From the NCBI GenBank assembly GCA_944324705.1, contig CALUXI010000002.1, forward strand, positions 55,221 through 119,220: 64,000 nt of DNA, in the 5' to 3' direction. Position 1 is the stretch's first letter; each line of letters opens with the position of its first letter. This DNA is from an uncultured Acholeplasmatales bacterium. Its GTDB lineage: Bacteria > Bacillota_I > Bacilli_A > Acholeplasmatales > Anaeroplasmataceae. The position numbers and the translations under genes are program-made. Below the pieces are notes generated by a model. That model worked only from the letters and a program-made list of their open reading frames with translations. It ran no database searches and had not been told where the DNA came from. Positions 1-8,828 of the stretch are shown here, one piece after another.

Positions 1-790
1 CCTTAATACTATTTTTAATACCTAAATTTAGGCCAATATCACTTGCTAAACTAGAATTTGGTCTAACCCCTAAAGCAAACACAACTAAATCAGAATCTAT
101 TTCCTCATCCTTTAAATTTACCTTAAAGACGCCATTTTCCTTACTTATTGAAATTAATTCTTTATTTAATTTTAAATTAACTTTATTAGCTCTTAATTCA
201 TTATGAATAAAACTAGCCATTTCATAATCTATTGGCAATAGAACTTGACTTGCTCTTTCAACTAGAGTAACTGCAATACCTTTATGAACCAGGTTTTCCA
301 CCATCTCAAGACCGATAAAACCACCGCCAACTACAACAGCTTTTTTAACTTTATTTTCTTTAATATAGTTATCAATTAAAAAGGTATCTTCTACATTTTT
401 TACAACAAAACCATATTCTTTTCCACTAATATTAGGAATAATCGCATTAGCCCCTGTAGCTATAACTAATTTATCATAATTATCCTTAAATTCTTTATTA
501 TTAATTAAATCTTTAACTATTACTTCTTTATTTTTAGGATCAATTTTAATAACTTCATGGTTTACCTTTACATCAACATTAAATCTAGTTTTAAAACTTT
601 GTGGGGTTTGTAAAGTTAATTCCCTCTTATCTTCAATAACTCCACCTATATAATAAGGTAAGCCACAATTAGCATAAGAAATATAACCTGATTTTTCATA
701 CATAGTTATTTTCATATATTCATCTAATCTTCTAAGTCTAGCAGCACAAGTAGCTCCTCCGGCAACACCACCAATAATAATTGTCTTCAT
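1..790 (-). CDS. CoA-disulfide reductase / NADH oxidase-type flavoprotein (partial, C-terminus outside window)
   Basis: About 263 residues are visible, running off the window start. The N-terminus has the FAD-binding glycine motif GGVAGGATCAARLRR and the redox-active cysteine (C42) in SYANCGLPYY, typical of CoA-disulfide reductases and related NADH oxidases or persulfide reductases. A second dinucleotide fold follows near residue 155 (VVVGGGFIGLEM), the NAD(P)H site. These enzymes use NAD(P)H to reduce CoA disulfides, oxygen or sulfur species in the cytoplasm. The ATG at 790 has a GAGGTG ribosome binding site. Which substrate it uses, and whether a rhodanese domain follows, cannot be seen because the C-terminus is missing. 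Confidence 0.85.
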   Translation of the reverse strand, partial: MKTIIIGGVAGGATCAARLRRLDEYMKITMYEKSGYISYANCGLPYYIGGVIEDKRELTLQTPQSFKTRFNVDVKVNHEVIKIDPKNKEVIVKDLINNKEFKDNYDKLVIATGANAIIPNISGKEYGFVVKNVEDTFLIDNYIKENKVKKAVVVGGGFIGLEMVENLVHKGIAVTLVERASQVLLPIDYEMASFIHNELRANKVNLKLNKELISISKENGVFKVNLKDEEIDSDLVVFALGVRPNSSLASDIGLNLGIKNSIK

Positions 791-855
791 AATTTGTTTC
801 ACCTCAAGTTAGTTATACCAAAAAATTAACTATTTTACTAGTTATATACTTAAAA

Positions 856-1005
856 CTATTTATATATATCAGCTAATGTTAAAAGAATTAAATTGTCATC
901 ATTAAATTTAAATCCTGATTTAGAAACAAAGCCATATTTATAACAATTCAAATTTGTTCTTTTTACTTGTTCAATTTTTTCTTTTACAATATCCCAAAAC
1001 TTATA
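856..1005 (-). pseudogene. Relic of an ATP-binding protein C-terminus (DUF234-like)
   Basis: A 49-codon open stretch without a start, bounded upstream by TGA (1006-1008) and ending in TAG at 856-858. It reads as a C-terminal tail containing YKYGFVSKSGF and ending LLTLADIYK. This resembles the last strand and helix of DUF234-type AAA ATPases (the 'FSKSGF' region). Nothing upstream supports the rest of the protein, so it is a decayed fragment. The identification rests on a short motif. Confidence 0.4.
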
Positions 1006-1112
1006 TCATATTTATTAATATTTTAATTCGGATGAAACCGAATCAATTTAAACCGAATTAAATAATACTAGCTAAAAAACTAAAAATTAGCTAAAATAAG
1101 ATGGTGATTTTA

Positions 1113-1841
1113 ATGGAATTAAATATATTAGATATTGAAAATAAAATTAATTATAAATTTAAAAATAAAAACTTATTAATTCAAGCCTTTACTAGAAGAT
1201 CATATACTGAAGATAAAGGTGGTTATAATAATGAATTGTTAGAATTTATTGGTGATGAAGTATTAGATGAAATTATTACTAATTTTTTATTAAATAAATA
1301 TTTAACATTTACTGATAATTACTTAACTTCTTCTAAAACAGAAGGTGATTTCACTATTTTAAAATCTAATTTAGTTAGTAAATATATACTAGCAGAAAGA
1401 ATTAATAAATTAGATTTAATTAAATATATTAAAATAGGTAAATTAGATTATATTAATAAAGCCTTAGAAGGTGAATCTATTAAAGAAGATTTATTTGAAG
1501 CTATAATAGGAGCTATTTCTATTGATAATAATAAAGACATTAATATTTTAACAAAAGTAGTAATTCATATGTTAGACCCAGAATATTATTTAAAAAATGG
1601 CTTCTTAGAAAGACAAACTAACTATATAGCTTTAATCAGTGAATATTATCAAAAAATTTATAAAGAAAATTTACCATTTGAAATAACTAAAAACAATACT
1701 ACTGATGAAAATAAACAATATACTTGTTTAATAGATTTAAAGACTATAAAATTTATAGATTCAGGTAAAAGTAAAAAAGATGCTAAATATAGCACCTCTA
1801 AAAAAGCTTATTTATGGCTTAAAGAAAGAAATATGGTTTAA
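1113..1841 (+). CDS. Ribonuclease III-like protein
   Basis: A 242-residue protein with the two-domain plan of RNase III. The RNase III signature NELLEFIGDEVLD is at residues 40-52 (E41, E44, D48 match the catalytic acids). A second acidic cluster, EDLFEAIIGAI (D126, E129), follows, and a divergent C-terminal dsRNA-binding-like region occupies about 165-240. All metal-binding acids appear present, so catalysis is plausible. The ATG at 1113 is preferred over 1101 because GGTGAT lies just upstream of it. The gene stands alone, not in an smc/ftsY context, so it may be an accessory paralogue (Mini-III is shorter and lacks a dsRBD). The flanks are gene relics. Confidence 0.8.
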   Translation: MELNILDIENKINYKFKNKNLLIQAFTRRSYTEDKGGYNNELLEFIGDEVLDEIITNFLLNKYLTFTDNYLTSSKTEGDFTILKSNLVSKYILAERINKLDLIKYIKIGKLDYINKALEGESIKEDLFEAIIGAISIDNNKDINILTKVVIHMLDPEYYLKNGFLERQTNYIALISEYYQKIYKENLPFEITKNNTTDENKQYTCLIDLKTIKFIDSGKSKKDAKYSTSKKAYLWLKERNMV

Positions 1842-2278
1842 CTTATTAAAGATAATAGTTTCTCTTTAATAAGTGTTTTTCTTTGTTTATAAAATTTATC
1901 AAACATATCAATATATAATATTCTTTGATCTTCTTCATCAATTTCTTTCATTGGTAGAATTGCAAGTTTAATATACTCTTTTTGTTGGTTTTGGCTTAAA
2001 TATTCAAAAAAATTTTTTAATGACATATCTCTCTTGTCAACTCTATTTACAGTTTTTTCGAAAAATGAAAGGTTAGGTAATTTATTACATTGATTTCTCC
2101 AAATTTCCCAATCTTTTTGTTCTACACCAGGTAGAAGATAACCATCAAATCTACTTCTTGGATGTAAATGATTAATATCATATTCAGCGTTCGAATCTAA
2201 ATATTCCCTAGTTAAATAATATAATATTTGTTCTACTCTATTAGATTCTTTTGGTAAATCAAATAAAGTGTAGTGCAA
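1838..2278 (-). pseudogene. C-terminal remnant of a DUF262/DUF1524-type HNH protein
   Basis: A 146-codon frame starting only at TTG, without a ribosome binding site; the open frame continues back to about 2311 before a stop. It contains the HNH-like core YDINHLHPRS and a downstream conserved LPNLSFFEKTVNRVDKR stretch, as in the C-terminal nuclease half of DUF262/DUF1524 (GmrSD-like) proteins, which are usually about 600 residues. The N-terminal DUF262 ATP/ParB-like half is absent, so this is probably a truncated relic of a defence nuclease. Residual activity is unlikely but cannot be excluded. Confidence 0.6.
1841..1880 (+). terminator. Rho-independent terminator of the RNase III-like gene
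   Basis: Perfect 12-bp inverted repeat (ACTTATTAAAGA at 1841-1852 with TCTTTAATAAGT at 1863-1874) followed by a T run. It overlaps the 3' end of the convergent minus-strand relic. Confidence 0.65.
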
Positions 2279-2400
2279 AACGATTATTTCACTATCATTA
2301 CAATGATACTTTTAAATATCTTAATTGTTATTTCATCGCAATATAAAAAATAGAGCTATTTTTTCACAACCCCATTAAACTATTCAATTTGTTATTATAT

Positions 2401-4227
2401 TCATTTATTAATTACTTTTCTATAAATTAATTTATTAAGGAATAAGATAATAAAGAAAACTCCAATAGCTAAAAAACTACTAACACCAATTATATAACTT
2501 ACAAATTCAAAATCAGCTAAAGGAATACTTGGTATATCTTCGTGTATATTTCCCCCGGTAAAGTTTAAACATTTACTTATAACACAATATAAAGGTAAAG
2601 ATACAATAATACTTATCATAACGGCCATTAATAAATTAAATAAATACATTTTAAATATATCTAGTTTTTTACTGCCAACAACATTTAAGATATTAATAGT
2701 TTTTGTTTTATAATAAATAGAATTGTAAAAGTAACTTATTAAAAATATTATAGTTATAAAAATAAGGAAAAATAGCGCAATTTCGCCTAATATTTGATAT
2801 TAAAGTATTTGTTCATCTGCCATATATAAATTATAGTAATAATTATTTTCAATATAATATTCGAGATGTTTATCACAATAATTAGTGGCTTTAACTATCG
2901 TATTTTTATCATTAGGTAATAAGTAAGATATTATTGATTCACTAGTTATATCTTCCTCATTTAAAATTAAAATATCAGTTAATTCTTGTTCTTCATTAAC
3001 TTTAACAATACCAGAAATAATTAAGTATTTATCATAAGAAATATAATACTTATCATTAATATCTTTGTCTAATAAATCAGCAAGATATGAAGTTAATACA
3101 ACTTCCCCTACCTTTGGTAAATTACCTTCTAAATTTAAATTAAGTCTATTAACATCATCGTTATTTAAAGAACATACTCCTTTTAAATTAGAAAATAATA
3201 ACTCTTCATTATAATGTAAGGTATTAGTATATTTAGAATCATCATATAACTTAACATTATAATTAAATATTTCATCTAATTCTTTTTGTTTATAATTTAA
3301 AGTCTGATATTGACTATTTATGGTATTTAATTGTCCTTCATATAAATTAATATAATTAACGTTTTCTTGTCTTAAATAATTATATAATAAATTACCTTTA
3401 TTAAAATCAATAATATCAATTAATAATGCTGCCAAAAAGATACTTATAGTTAAGAACATTACAAATAATATAAATATTAGTTTCTTTTCTCCAATTATTT
3501 TATTACTTAATTTAAATAATAATTTATTACTAGTTTTAATTGATTCATTAATTGTAATTGGGTTTGTTAATTCACTAGTTTTAAAAGTTATAGGAATAGT
3601 TTTATCTTTAATTTCTAGTAAAGTATCAGCATATAATTTACTTAACATTCTATTATGTGAAACAACTATTACAATTCTATCTTGACTTACTTTCTTTAAT
3701 AATTCAAAAATATTAATCGCATTATCTTCATCAAGAGATCCTGTTACTTCATCAGCTAAAATAATTTTATTATCAGCTAATAAGGCTCTAGCAATACTAA
3801 GTCTTTGTTTTTCCCCACCTGATAAATTTTTAACATTAGCTTTTAATATATCTTCGTTTAAACCCACATATTCTAATACTTGAGTTATTTTATCTTTTTC
3901 TATTTTTTCTTTTCTAAAACTTAGATATAACATTAAATTATCTAAGACTGATAATTCTTCAAGTAAATTATAATCTTGAGCAATATAAGCAATATATTTA
4001 TTTAAATAATAACTTTTAGCTTTGGGTTTTAAATCTTTAATATTTATACCTTCAACATAAATATCTCCAGCAAAATCAGTCATGCCCATCAAACATTTTA
4101 ATAAGGTAGTTTTACCACAACCACTCATACCATTAATAATAGTTAAACCCTTATCAATAGTTAAATTTAAGTTTTCTAAAATTATTTTATCTTGATATCT
4201 TTTTGTTACATTTTTTAAGACTATCAT
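2401..4227 (-). pseudogene. ABC transporter, ATPase fused to FtsX-type permease, interrupted by an in-frame TAA
   Basis: The intact gene would encode 608 residues. Residues 1-215 form an ABC ATPase (Walker A GMSGCGKTT, signature LSGGEKQR, Walker B IILADEV). One membrane segment lies at about 250-272, then an extracellular region. After a TAA at 2800-2802 (codon 476) the same frame continues with two or three membrane segments and the FtsX-like NVVGSKKLDIFKMY motif, to a stop at 2401. The family is of the MacB/BceAB type (peptide or antibiotic efflux). ATG 4227 has GTGAT upstream; a GTG nine bases earlier is less likely. As sequenced, the permease loses its C-terminal membrane segments, so transport is probably lost. 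Confidence 0.8.
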
Positions 4228-4331
4228 AGTTATCACGTATAATATATTATAATATTTTTACTTTTTAAAAAATCATAAACTTGTAAAGATGTTGTAAATA
4301 AATTAATTAAAATATTTACAATTGAAAAATA

Positions 4332-6203
4332 CTAGGAAAACTCTTTATTATATAAAGTGCGCATAGCATTTATAATACAGATACATGCTACTCCGACATC
4401 CGCAAAGATTGCTAACCACATTGAAGCTAAGCCAAAAGCTCCTAGTATTAATACTACTATTTTAATTGCAATAGCAAATATTATGTTTTCATAAACTATT
4501 TTCATAATCTTTTTAGCAAGTTTAATAGCAAAAGGAATCTTTTTTAAATTATCATCCATAATAATGACATCACTAGCTTCAATGGCTGCATCACTACCGA
4601 TACCACCCATAGCAATACCAATATCCGAACGCATTAATACTGGGGCATCATTAATACCATCACCACAATAAGCTAAAACACCAGTATTTAGTTTTAATTC
4701 TTCTTCAATAGCAGTTACTTTATCTTGTGGTAATAAATTAGCTTTAACTTTACTCAAGCCTATTTCATTAGCTACTTTTAAGGCTATTTCTTTATTATCA
4801 CCACTTAACATAATAGTTTCATTAATACCTAATTCATTAAGATTTTTAATAACTTCTTTTGTTTCAGGTTTAATTTCATCACCTATTAAAATATAACCTA
4901 GATAATTGTCATTCTTAACAACATAAACTATAGTTCCTACATCTTTAGTTTCAGTATATTTAATGTTAAAACTATTTAATAATTTAGCATTACCAACTAA
5001 ATAAGTATCTTCATTCATAATAAGTTTAATACCTTTACCCGGTAATTCAACAATACTTGATATTTCTTCCTGGTCAATTGTTTTATTATAATAATTTTTA
5101 ATTGAAATGGCTAAAGGATGGTTTGAGTAGCATTCAGCATAAGCTGCATATTTTAATACTTCTTCACTATTGTTATTAATAGAAAATACTTTAGTTACGG
5201 CAAAATTACCTTTTGTCAATGTACCAGTTTTATCAAAAGCAACTCTTTTAATATTAGCTAATTTTTCAACATAATTAGCACCTTTAATTAATATACCTTT
5301 TTTACTAGCTCCTCCGATACCCCCAAAGAAACTTAATGGGACAGATATTACTAGAGCACAAGGACATGATATTACTAAAAACGAACAAGCTCGCATAATA
5401 TAATCAGCAAAAACATTTTCCTTGTTTATTAATAAAATAATTAAAGGTGGAATGATTGCTAGTAATAGGGCTAATATTACTACTATAGGTGTATAATACT
5501 TAGCAAATTTAGCAATAAAGTTTTCTGTTTTAGCTTTCTTTTCACTTGATGTTTCAACTAATTCTAAGATATTAGCTACTGTTGAATCTTCATATAGCTT
5601 AGTAGCCTCAACTTTAATTAGACCTGTTTGATTTAAAGCCCCAGAAATTATATTATCACCAACACCTACCGCTTGTAATTTTGTTTCACCAGTTAATGAC
5701 TTAGTATCTAATTCCGTTTCACCTTCAATTATCTTACCATCTAAAGGAACCTTCTCTCCCGGTTTTACAACAATTACATCCCCAATGTTTACTTCTTCAG
5801 GATCAACTTTTATAACTTCATTATCTTTTATAATATTTGCATATTCTGGTCTTAAATCCATTAATTCACTAATTGATGAACGTGATTTATTAACCGCATA
5901 ATCTTGGAATGCTTCCCCAACTTGATATAAAACTATAACCATAACTGCTTCTTCAAATTGTAAGGTAGCAAAAGCCCCAATGGTTGCTAAAATCATTAAG
6001 AAATTTTCATCAAAAACTTGACCATGACTAATGTTTCTAATTGCTTTATATAATATATCATAACCAGCTATTAGGTAAGATACTATACAAATAGGTAATT
6101 CAATATACCAAGCTAAGCCAATTGTTTTAGCTAAGATAATATCAACGATAAAGATAACGAAAGCTATAACAGCCCTAATTAACCTATCTTTAACTTTATT
6201 CAT
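4332..6203 (-). CDS. zntA: Zn/Cd/Pb-translocating P1B-type ATPase
   Basis: A 623-residue heavy-metal pump that exports soft divalent cations at the expense of ATP. Visible features are the actuator TGE (171-173), the CPC metal-transport motif (280-282), phosphorylated D324 in DKTGT, the HP motif in SNHPLAISI, and GDGINDAPVL near the hinge. There is no N-terminal metal-binding domain; that function sits in the separate upstream HMA protein, whose stop codon directly abuts this ATG (translational coupling, GGTGA upstream). The CPC motif plus the CzrA/CadC-like regulator favours zinc or cadmium over copper. The symbol is by family; cadA would be equally fitting. Confidence 0.88.
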   Translation of the reverse strand: MNKVKDRLIRAVIAFVIFIVDIILAKTIGLAWYIELPICIVSYLIAGYDILYKAIRNISHGQVFDENFLMILATIGAFATLQFEEAVMVIVLYQVGEAFQDYAVNKSRSSISELMDLRPEYANIIKDNEVIKVDPEEVNIGDVIVVKPGEKVPLDGKIIEGETELDTKSLTGETKLQAVGVGDNIISGALNQTGLIKVEATKLYEDSTVANILELVETSSEKKAKTENFIAKFAKYYTPIVVILALLLAIIPPLIILLINKENVFADYIMRACSFLVISCPCALVISVPLSFFGGIGGASKKGILIKGANYVEKLANIKRVAFDKTGTLTKGNFAVTKVFSINNNSEEVLKYAAYAECYSNHPLAISIKNYYNKTIDQEEISSIVELPGKGIKLIMNEDTYLVGNAKLLNSFNIKYTETKDVGTIVYVVKNDNYLGYILIGDEIKPETKEVIKNLNELGINETIMLSGDNKEIALKVANEIGLSKVKANLLPQDKVTAIEEELKLNTGVLAYCGDGINDAPVLMRSDIGIAMGGIGSDAAIEASDVIIMDDNLKKIPFAIKLAKKIMKIVYENIIFAIAIKIVVLILGAFGLASMWLAIFADVGVACICIINAMRTLYNKEFS

Positions 6204-6425
6204 TTATTTCACCAAGACTTTCATATCTGGTTCAACTTTTTTACATGTTTTTAAAACATCATTTAATATTTCTTCTACATTTTCATCATTTATTTCTAAA
6301 GTTATTTTTTGCATCATAAAGCTAACTTTACAATCGTTAACTCCTTTAACTTTATTCAATTTGTCTTCTAATTTTTGTGCACAATTAGCACAATCTAAGT
6401 TTTCTACTTTATATACTTTTTTCAT
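6204..6425 (-). CDS. Heavy-metal-associated (HMA) domain metallochaperone
   Basis: A 73-residue ferredoxin-like HMA domain with the metal-binding CANC motif at residues 12-15. ATG 6425 follows a GGAGG ribosome binding site. It is the first gene of the export operon and probably delivers Zn(II)/Cd(II) to the adjacent P-type ATPase, replacing the N-terminal domain the pump lacks. A copper role is possible for the fold but is not suggested by the neighbours. Confidence 0.8.
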   Translation of the reverse strand: MKKVYKVENLDCANCAQKLEDKLNKVKGVNDCKVSFMMQKITLEINDENVEEILNDVLKTCKKVEPDMKVLVK

Positions 6426-6441
6426 ATTTATACCTCCATAA

Positions 6442-6457
6442 TTGAACAGTTGTTCAA
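6442..6457. promoter_or_regulatory. Second ArsR/SmtB-type operator palindrome
   Basis: TTGAACAGTTGTTCAA is a perfect 16-bp palindrome between the export promoter and the HMA start codon. It matches the same half-site (TGAACA) as the operator at 6477-6494. Confidence 0.75.
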
Positions 6458-6470
6458 CCTTTCTGACATT

Positions 6471-6500
6471 ATTATACTTGAACAAGTATTCAAGTGTCAA
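6471..6500 (-). promoter_or_regulatory. Promoter of the metal-export operon with operator in the spacer
   Basis: TTGACA (6500-6495) and TATAAT (6476-6471) are separated by 18 bp. That spacer is exactly filled by the near-palindrome CTTGAACAAGTATTCAAG (6477-6494), the TGAA...TTCA form of ArsR/SmtB-family zinc/cadmium operators. Repressor bound here would block RNA polymerase. Confidence 0.75.
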
Positions 6501-6507
6501 TATCTTT

Positions 6508-6536
6508 TTGCAATTTATTTATTTTTTTTGTATAAT
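6508..6536 (+). promoter_or_regulatory. Promoter of the ArsR-family regulator
   Basis: TTGCAA (6508-6513), a 17-bp spacer and TATAAT (6531-6536) precede the regulator ATG at 6558. The operators lie just upstream, so the regulator may control both divergent units. Confidence 0.6.
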
Positions 6537-6557
6537 TAATTGAAAGGTTGTAATAAA

Positions 6558-6914
6558 ATGAATTGTCCTAATTGTGGTGGAGATGAAAAACACCTATTAA
6601 GAATTAATAAAGCTAAAGAAAAATTACCTACAAAAGATAAATTGACTAATCTATCTGATTTTTATAAAGTTATGGGGGATGACACAAGACTTAAACTTTT
6701 AATGTGTTTAGATGAGGGGCCTCTATGTGTTTCTGATTTAGCTTGTATATTAAATATGACTCTATCAGCTATTAGTCACCAACTTAAAATACTAAGAGTA
6801 GCTAAACTAGTTAAAACAAATAAAGTTGGGAAAGTGGTTTACTACGAACTTGATGATGAGCATGTAAAAAAAATATTAGATATGGGTTTAGAGCATATAC
6901 TAGAAAGAGATTAA
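6558..6914 (+). CDS. ArsR/SmtB-family metal-sensing repressor
   Basis: A 118-residue winged-helix repressor. The N-terminus carries CPNC, and helix alpha-3 carries the metal-site sequence GPLCVSDLAC (CadC/SmtB 'ELCVCDL' position). The recognition helix is LSAISHQLKILRVAKLV and the wing GKVVYYEL. It is divergent from the HMA/P-type ATPase operon and separated from it by two TGAACA palindromes, so it should derepress export when Zn or Cd binds. ATG 6558 follows GAAAGG; an upstream in-frame TTG at 6540 is a less likely start. Confidence 0.87.
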   Translation: MNCPNCGGDEKHLLRINKAKEKLPTKDKLTNLSDFYKVMGDDTRLKLLMCLDEGPLCVSDLACILNMTLSAISHQLKILRVAKLVKTNKVGKVVYYELDDEHVKKILDMGLEHILERD

Positions 6915-6927
6915 GTTCTCTTTTTTC
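6904..6927 (+). terminator. Terminator after the ArsR-family gene
   Basis: AAAGAGA (6904-6910) pairs with TCTCTTT (6917-6923) and is followed by T residues; it overlaps the last codons of the gene. Confidence 0.5.
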
Positions 6928-7704
6928 TTACCCTAAGGCCACATCTAATATCATCATTAACAAAAAGCCTACCATTAAGCCTATAGTAGCTAAATTAGAA
7001 TGTTTACCTGTTTGTGATTCAGGTATTAGTTCTTCTACTACTACATATATCATAGCTCCAGCCGCAAAACTTAAAAAATAAGGTAACAAGAAATTTAATT
7101 CTTTGACTAAGAAAAACATAACAATTGCGGCAATTGGTTCAACTATTCCGGAAAATAGACCATATAAAAAACTTCTACTCTTTTTACCTGTTGAAATGTA
7201 AAGAGGTAAAGATACTATTGCTCCTTCTGGTATATTTTGAATAGCTATACCAACCACTAAGGAAATTAAGGCCAAATACGACAAATTATTACCACTAACA
7301 AAGCCAGCCAATATAGCTCCAACCGCTAAACCTTCCGGAATATTATGTAATGTTATACTGAAAAACAATAGTTTTGATTTCGATAAATGTGTTTTAATTC
7401 CTTCTGTTTCATTACTATCTAAATGTTGATGTGGTAATAAAGAATCAAATATTAATAAAAATATCATACCTAAGGCAAAACCAATAGCTGCCGGTAACCA
7501 AGGCACTTCAAGACCACTAGCACTTGCCTCTTCAATAGAAGGGATAATTAAAGACCATATAGACGCCGCTATCATAACTCCTGCGGCAAAACCAATTAAA
7601 ATCTTTTGGATTTTGGGATTTATTTCTTTTTTTAAAAAGAATACAAAAACTGCACCTAATAATGTCCCCATTAAAGGGATTAGAACTAACCAAAGATTAA
7701 CCAT
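6928..7704 (-). CDS. ZIP-family divalent metal transporter
   Basis: A 258-residue protein with about eight membrane segments and the two ZIP metal-site motifs HNIPEGLAVG (TM4) and QNIPEGAIVS (TM5). A histidine/acid-rich loop (PHQHLDSNE) sits between TM3 and TM4. Members move Zn, Fe or Mn into the cytoplasm. Its position beside a zinc exporter suggests zinc, though the perR/rbr neighbours would also fit iron or manganese. ATG 7704 has AAAGGAG upstream. It has its own transcript, because a terminator separates it from rbr. Confidence 0.87.
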   Translation of the reverse strand: MVNLWLVLIPLMGTLLGAVFVFFLKKEINPKIQKILIGFAAGVMIAASIWSLIIPSIEEASASGLEVPWLPAAIGFALGMIFLLIFDSLLPHQHLDSNETEGIKTHLSKSKLLFFSITLHNIPEGLAVGAILAGFVSGNNLSYLALISLVVGIAIQNIPEGAIVSLPLYISTGKKSRSFLYGLFSGIVEPIAAIVMFFLVKELNFLLPYFLSFAAGAMIYVVVEELIPESQTGKHSNLATIGLMVGFLLMMILDVALG

Positions 7705-7744
7705 AATGCTCCTTTCTAGTTAGCATAAGCTAACTCGAGTTTAT

Positions 7745-7768
7745 TTAAAAACGTGCAAATAAGCACGT
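7745..7768 (-). terminator. Terminator of the perR-rbr unit
   Basis: On the minus strand ACGTGC/GCACGT (7751-7756 with 7763-7768) form a stem followed by five T residues. Confidence 0.65.
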
Positions 7769-7775
7769 CTTCTTA

Positions 7776-8309
7776 TTAATAATTTTCAGCTCTTACTTCG
7801 AAGAATGATTGAGGATGAGCACATACAGGACATACAGCAGGAGCTTTTTTACCCATTACTAAATGGCCACAGTTACGGCATTCCCATAATGTTTCTTCAG
7901 ATTTAGCAAATACTTCATTTAAGTTTACATTAGAAAGTAATTTTCTATATCTTTCTTCATGAGCTTTTTCAATAGCAGCTACAGCTCTGAATTGATATGC
8001 TAATTGTTTGAAACCTTCTTCTTCAGCTTCTTTAGCAAATCTGTCATACATATCTGTCCATTCGTAGTTTTCACCAGCAGCGGCAGCAGCTAAATTAGCA
8101 GGTGTATCACCTAATTCACCTAAAGCTTTGAACCATAATTTAGCATGTTCCATTTCGTTTTGTGCTGTTTTTTCGAAAATAGCTGCAATTTGTTCATAGC
8201 CTTCTTTTCTAGCAACTGAAGCAAAATAAGTATACTTATTTCTAGCTTGAGATTCACCAGCAAATGCTTCTCTTAAATTCTTTTCTGTTTTTGAACCTTT
8301 TAATTCCAT
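7776..8309 (-). CDS. rbr: Rubrerythrin
   Basis: A 177-residue peroxide reductase of anaerobes. The N-terminal ferritin-like domain has diiron ligand motifs [17 protein letters not shown] and EKAHEERY. The C-terminal rubredoxin domain has two CxxC pairs (CRNC and CPVC). It detoxifies hydrogen peroxide in the cytoplasm using rubredoxin- or NADH-derived electrons. It lies four bases downstream of perR and is therefore probably co-transcribed and peroxide-inducible. Confidence 0.95.
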   Translation of the reverse strand: MELKGSKTEKNLREAFAGESQARNKYTYFASVARKEGYEQIAAIFEKTAQNEMEHAKLWFKALGELGDTPANLAAAAAGENYEWTDMYDRFAKEAEEEGFKQLAYQFRAVAAIEKAHEERYRKLLSNVNLNEVFAKSEETLWECRNCGHLVMGKKAPAVCPVCAHPQSFFEVRAENY

Positions 8310-8313
8310 GTTT

Positions 8314-8691
8314 TTACCCTTTCTTTTCTTGACATTTTTTACAAATACCTGTAAATATCAATTCATATCCTTCAACATCATATAAACTTGAAGAAGGTAA
8401 ATCAATATTTGGTTGATAAGATACATCATATATTTGACCACAATTAGTACAAACAAAATGACTATGGTTTTTTGGTGATGTATCATATCTTAAAGCACCT
8501 TGAGGCATATTTATTTTAGTAAGTTTTCCCATATCTGTCAAGGCTTTAACATTTCTAAAAACAGTAGCCCTACCGATATTAGAATCTTGTTTTTTTACCT
8601 CTTCATAGATTTCATCACAGGTTGGATGATCTAGGCACTTTATAGTTTCAAGTATCAATTGTTTTTGATTAGTATTACGTGTTTTAATCAT
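8314..8691 (-). CDS. perR: Fur-family peroxide regulator (PerR-like)
   Basis: A 125-residue Fur-family protein. The N-terminal winged helix includes [11 protein letters not shown] and GRATVFRNV; the C-terminal dimerisation domain has the two structural-zinc pairs CTNC and CKKC plus a histidine cluster (HSHFVC). Coupling to rubrerythrin supports PerR rather than Fur or Zur. The N-terminal histidine of the regulatory metal site cannot be proven by eye. Probably autoregulated through the inverted repeat in its promoter. Confidence 0.85.
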   Translation of the reverse strand: MIKTRNTNQKQLILETIKCLDHPTCDEIYEEVKKQDSNIGRATVFRNVKALTDMGKLTKINMPQGALRYDTSPKNHSHFVCTNCGQIYDVSYQPNIDLPSSSLYDVEGYELIFTGICKKCQEKKG

Positions 8692-8704
8692 TTAATCAAC
8701 CCCT

Positions 8705-8753
8705 TATTGATATCTTGTATCAATATTATAACATTTATTTTCTTATTAAACAA
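8705..8753 (-). promoter_or_regulatory. perR-rbr promoter and candidate PerR operator
   Basis: TTGTTT (8753-8748), a 17-bp spacer and TATAAT (8730-8725). Immediately downstream is an 8-bp inverted repeat, TATTGATA/TATCAATA (8705-8712 and 8718-8725), with a 5-base centre that overlaps the transcription start region. It differs from the Bacillus PerR box but is placed for autorepression. Confidence 0.6.
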
Positions 8754-8828
8754 GTTAAAAACTATATTTATTTTTATTATATTATTATGTTAAAATATAG
8801 GTAACAAAACTATAAAAAGGAGAAAGAC

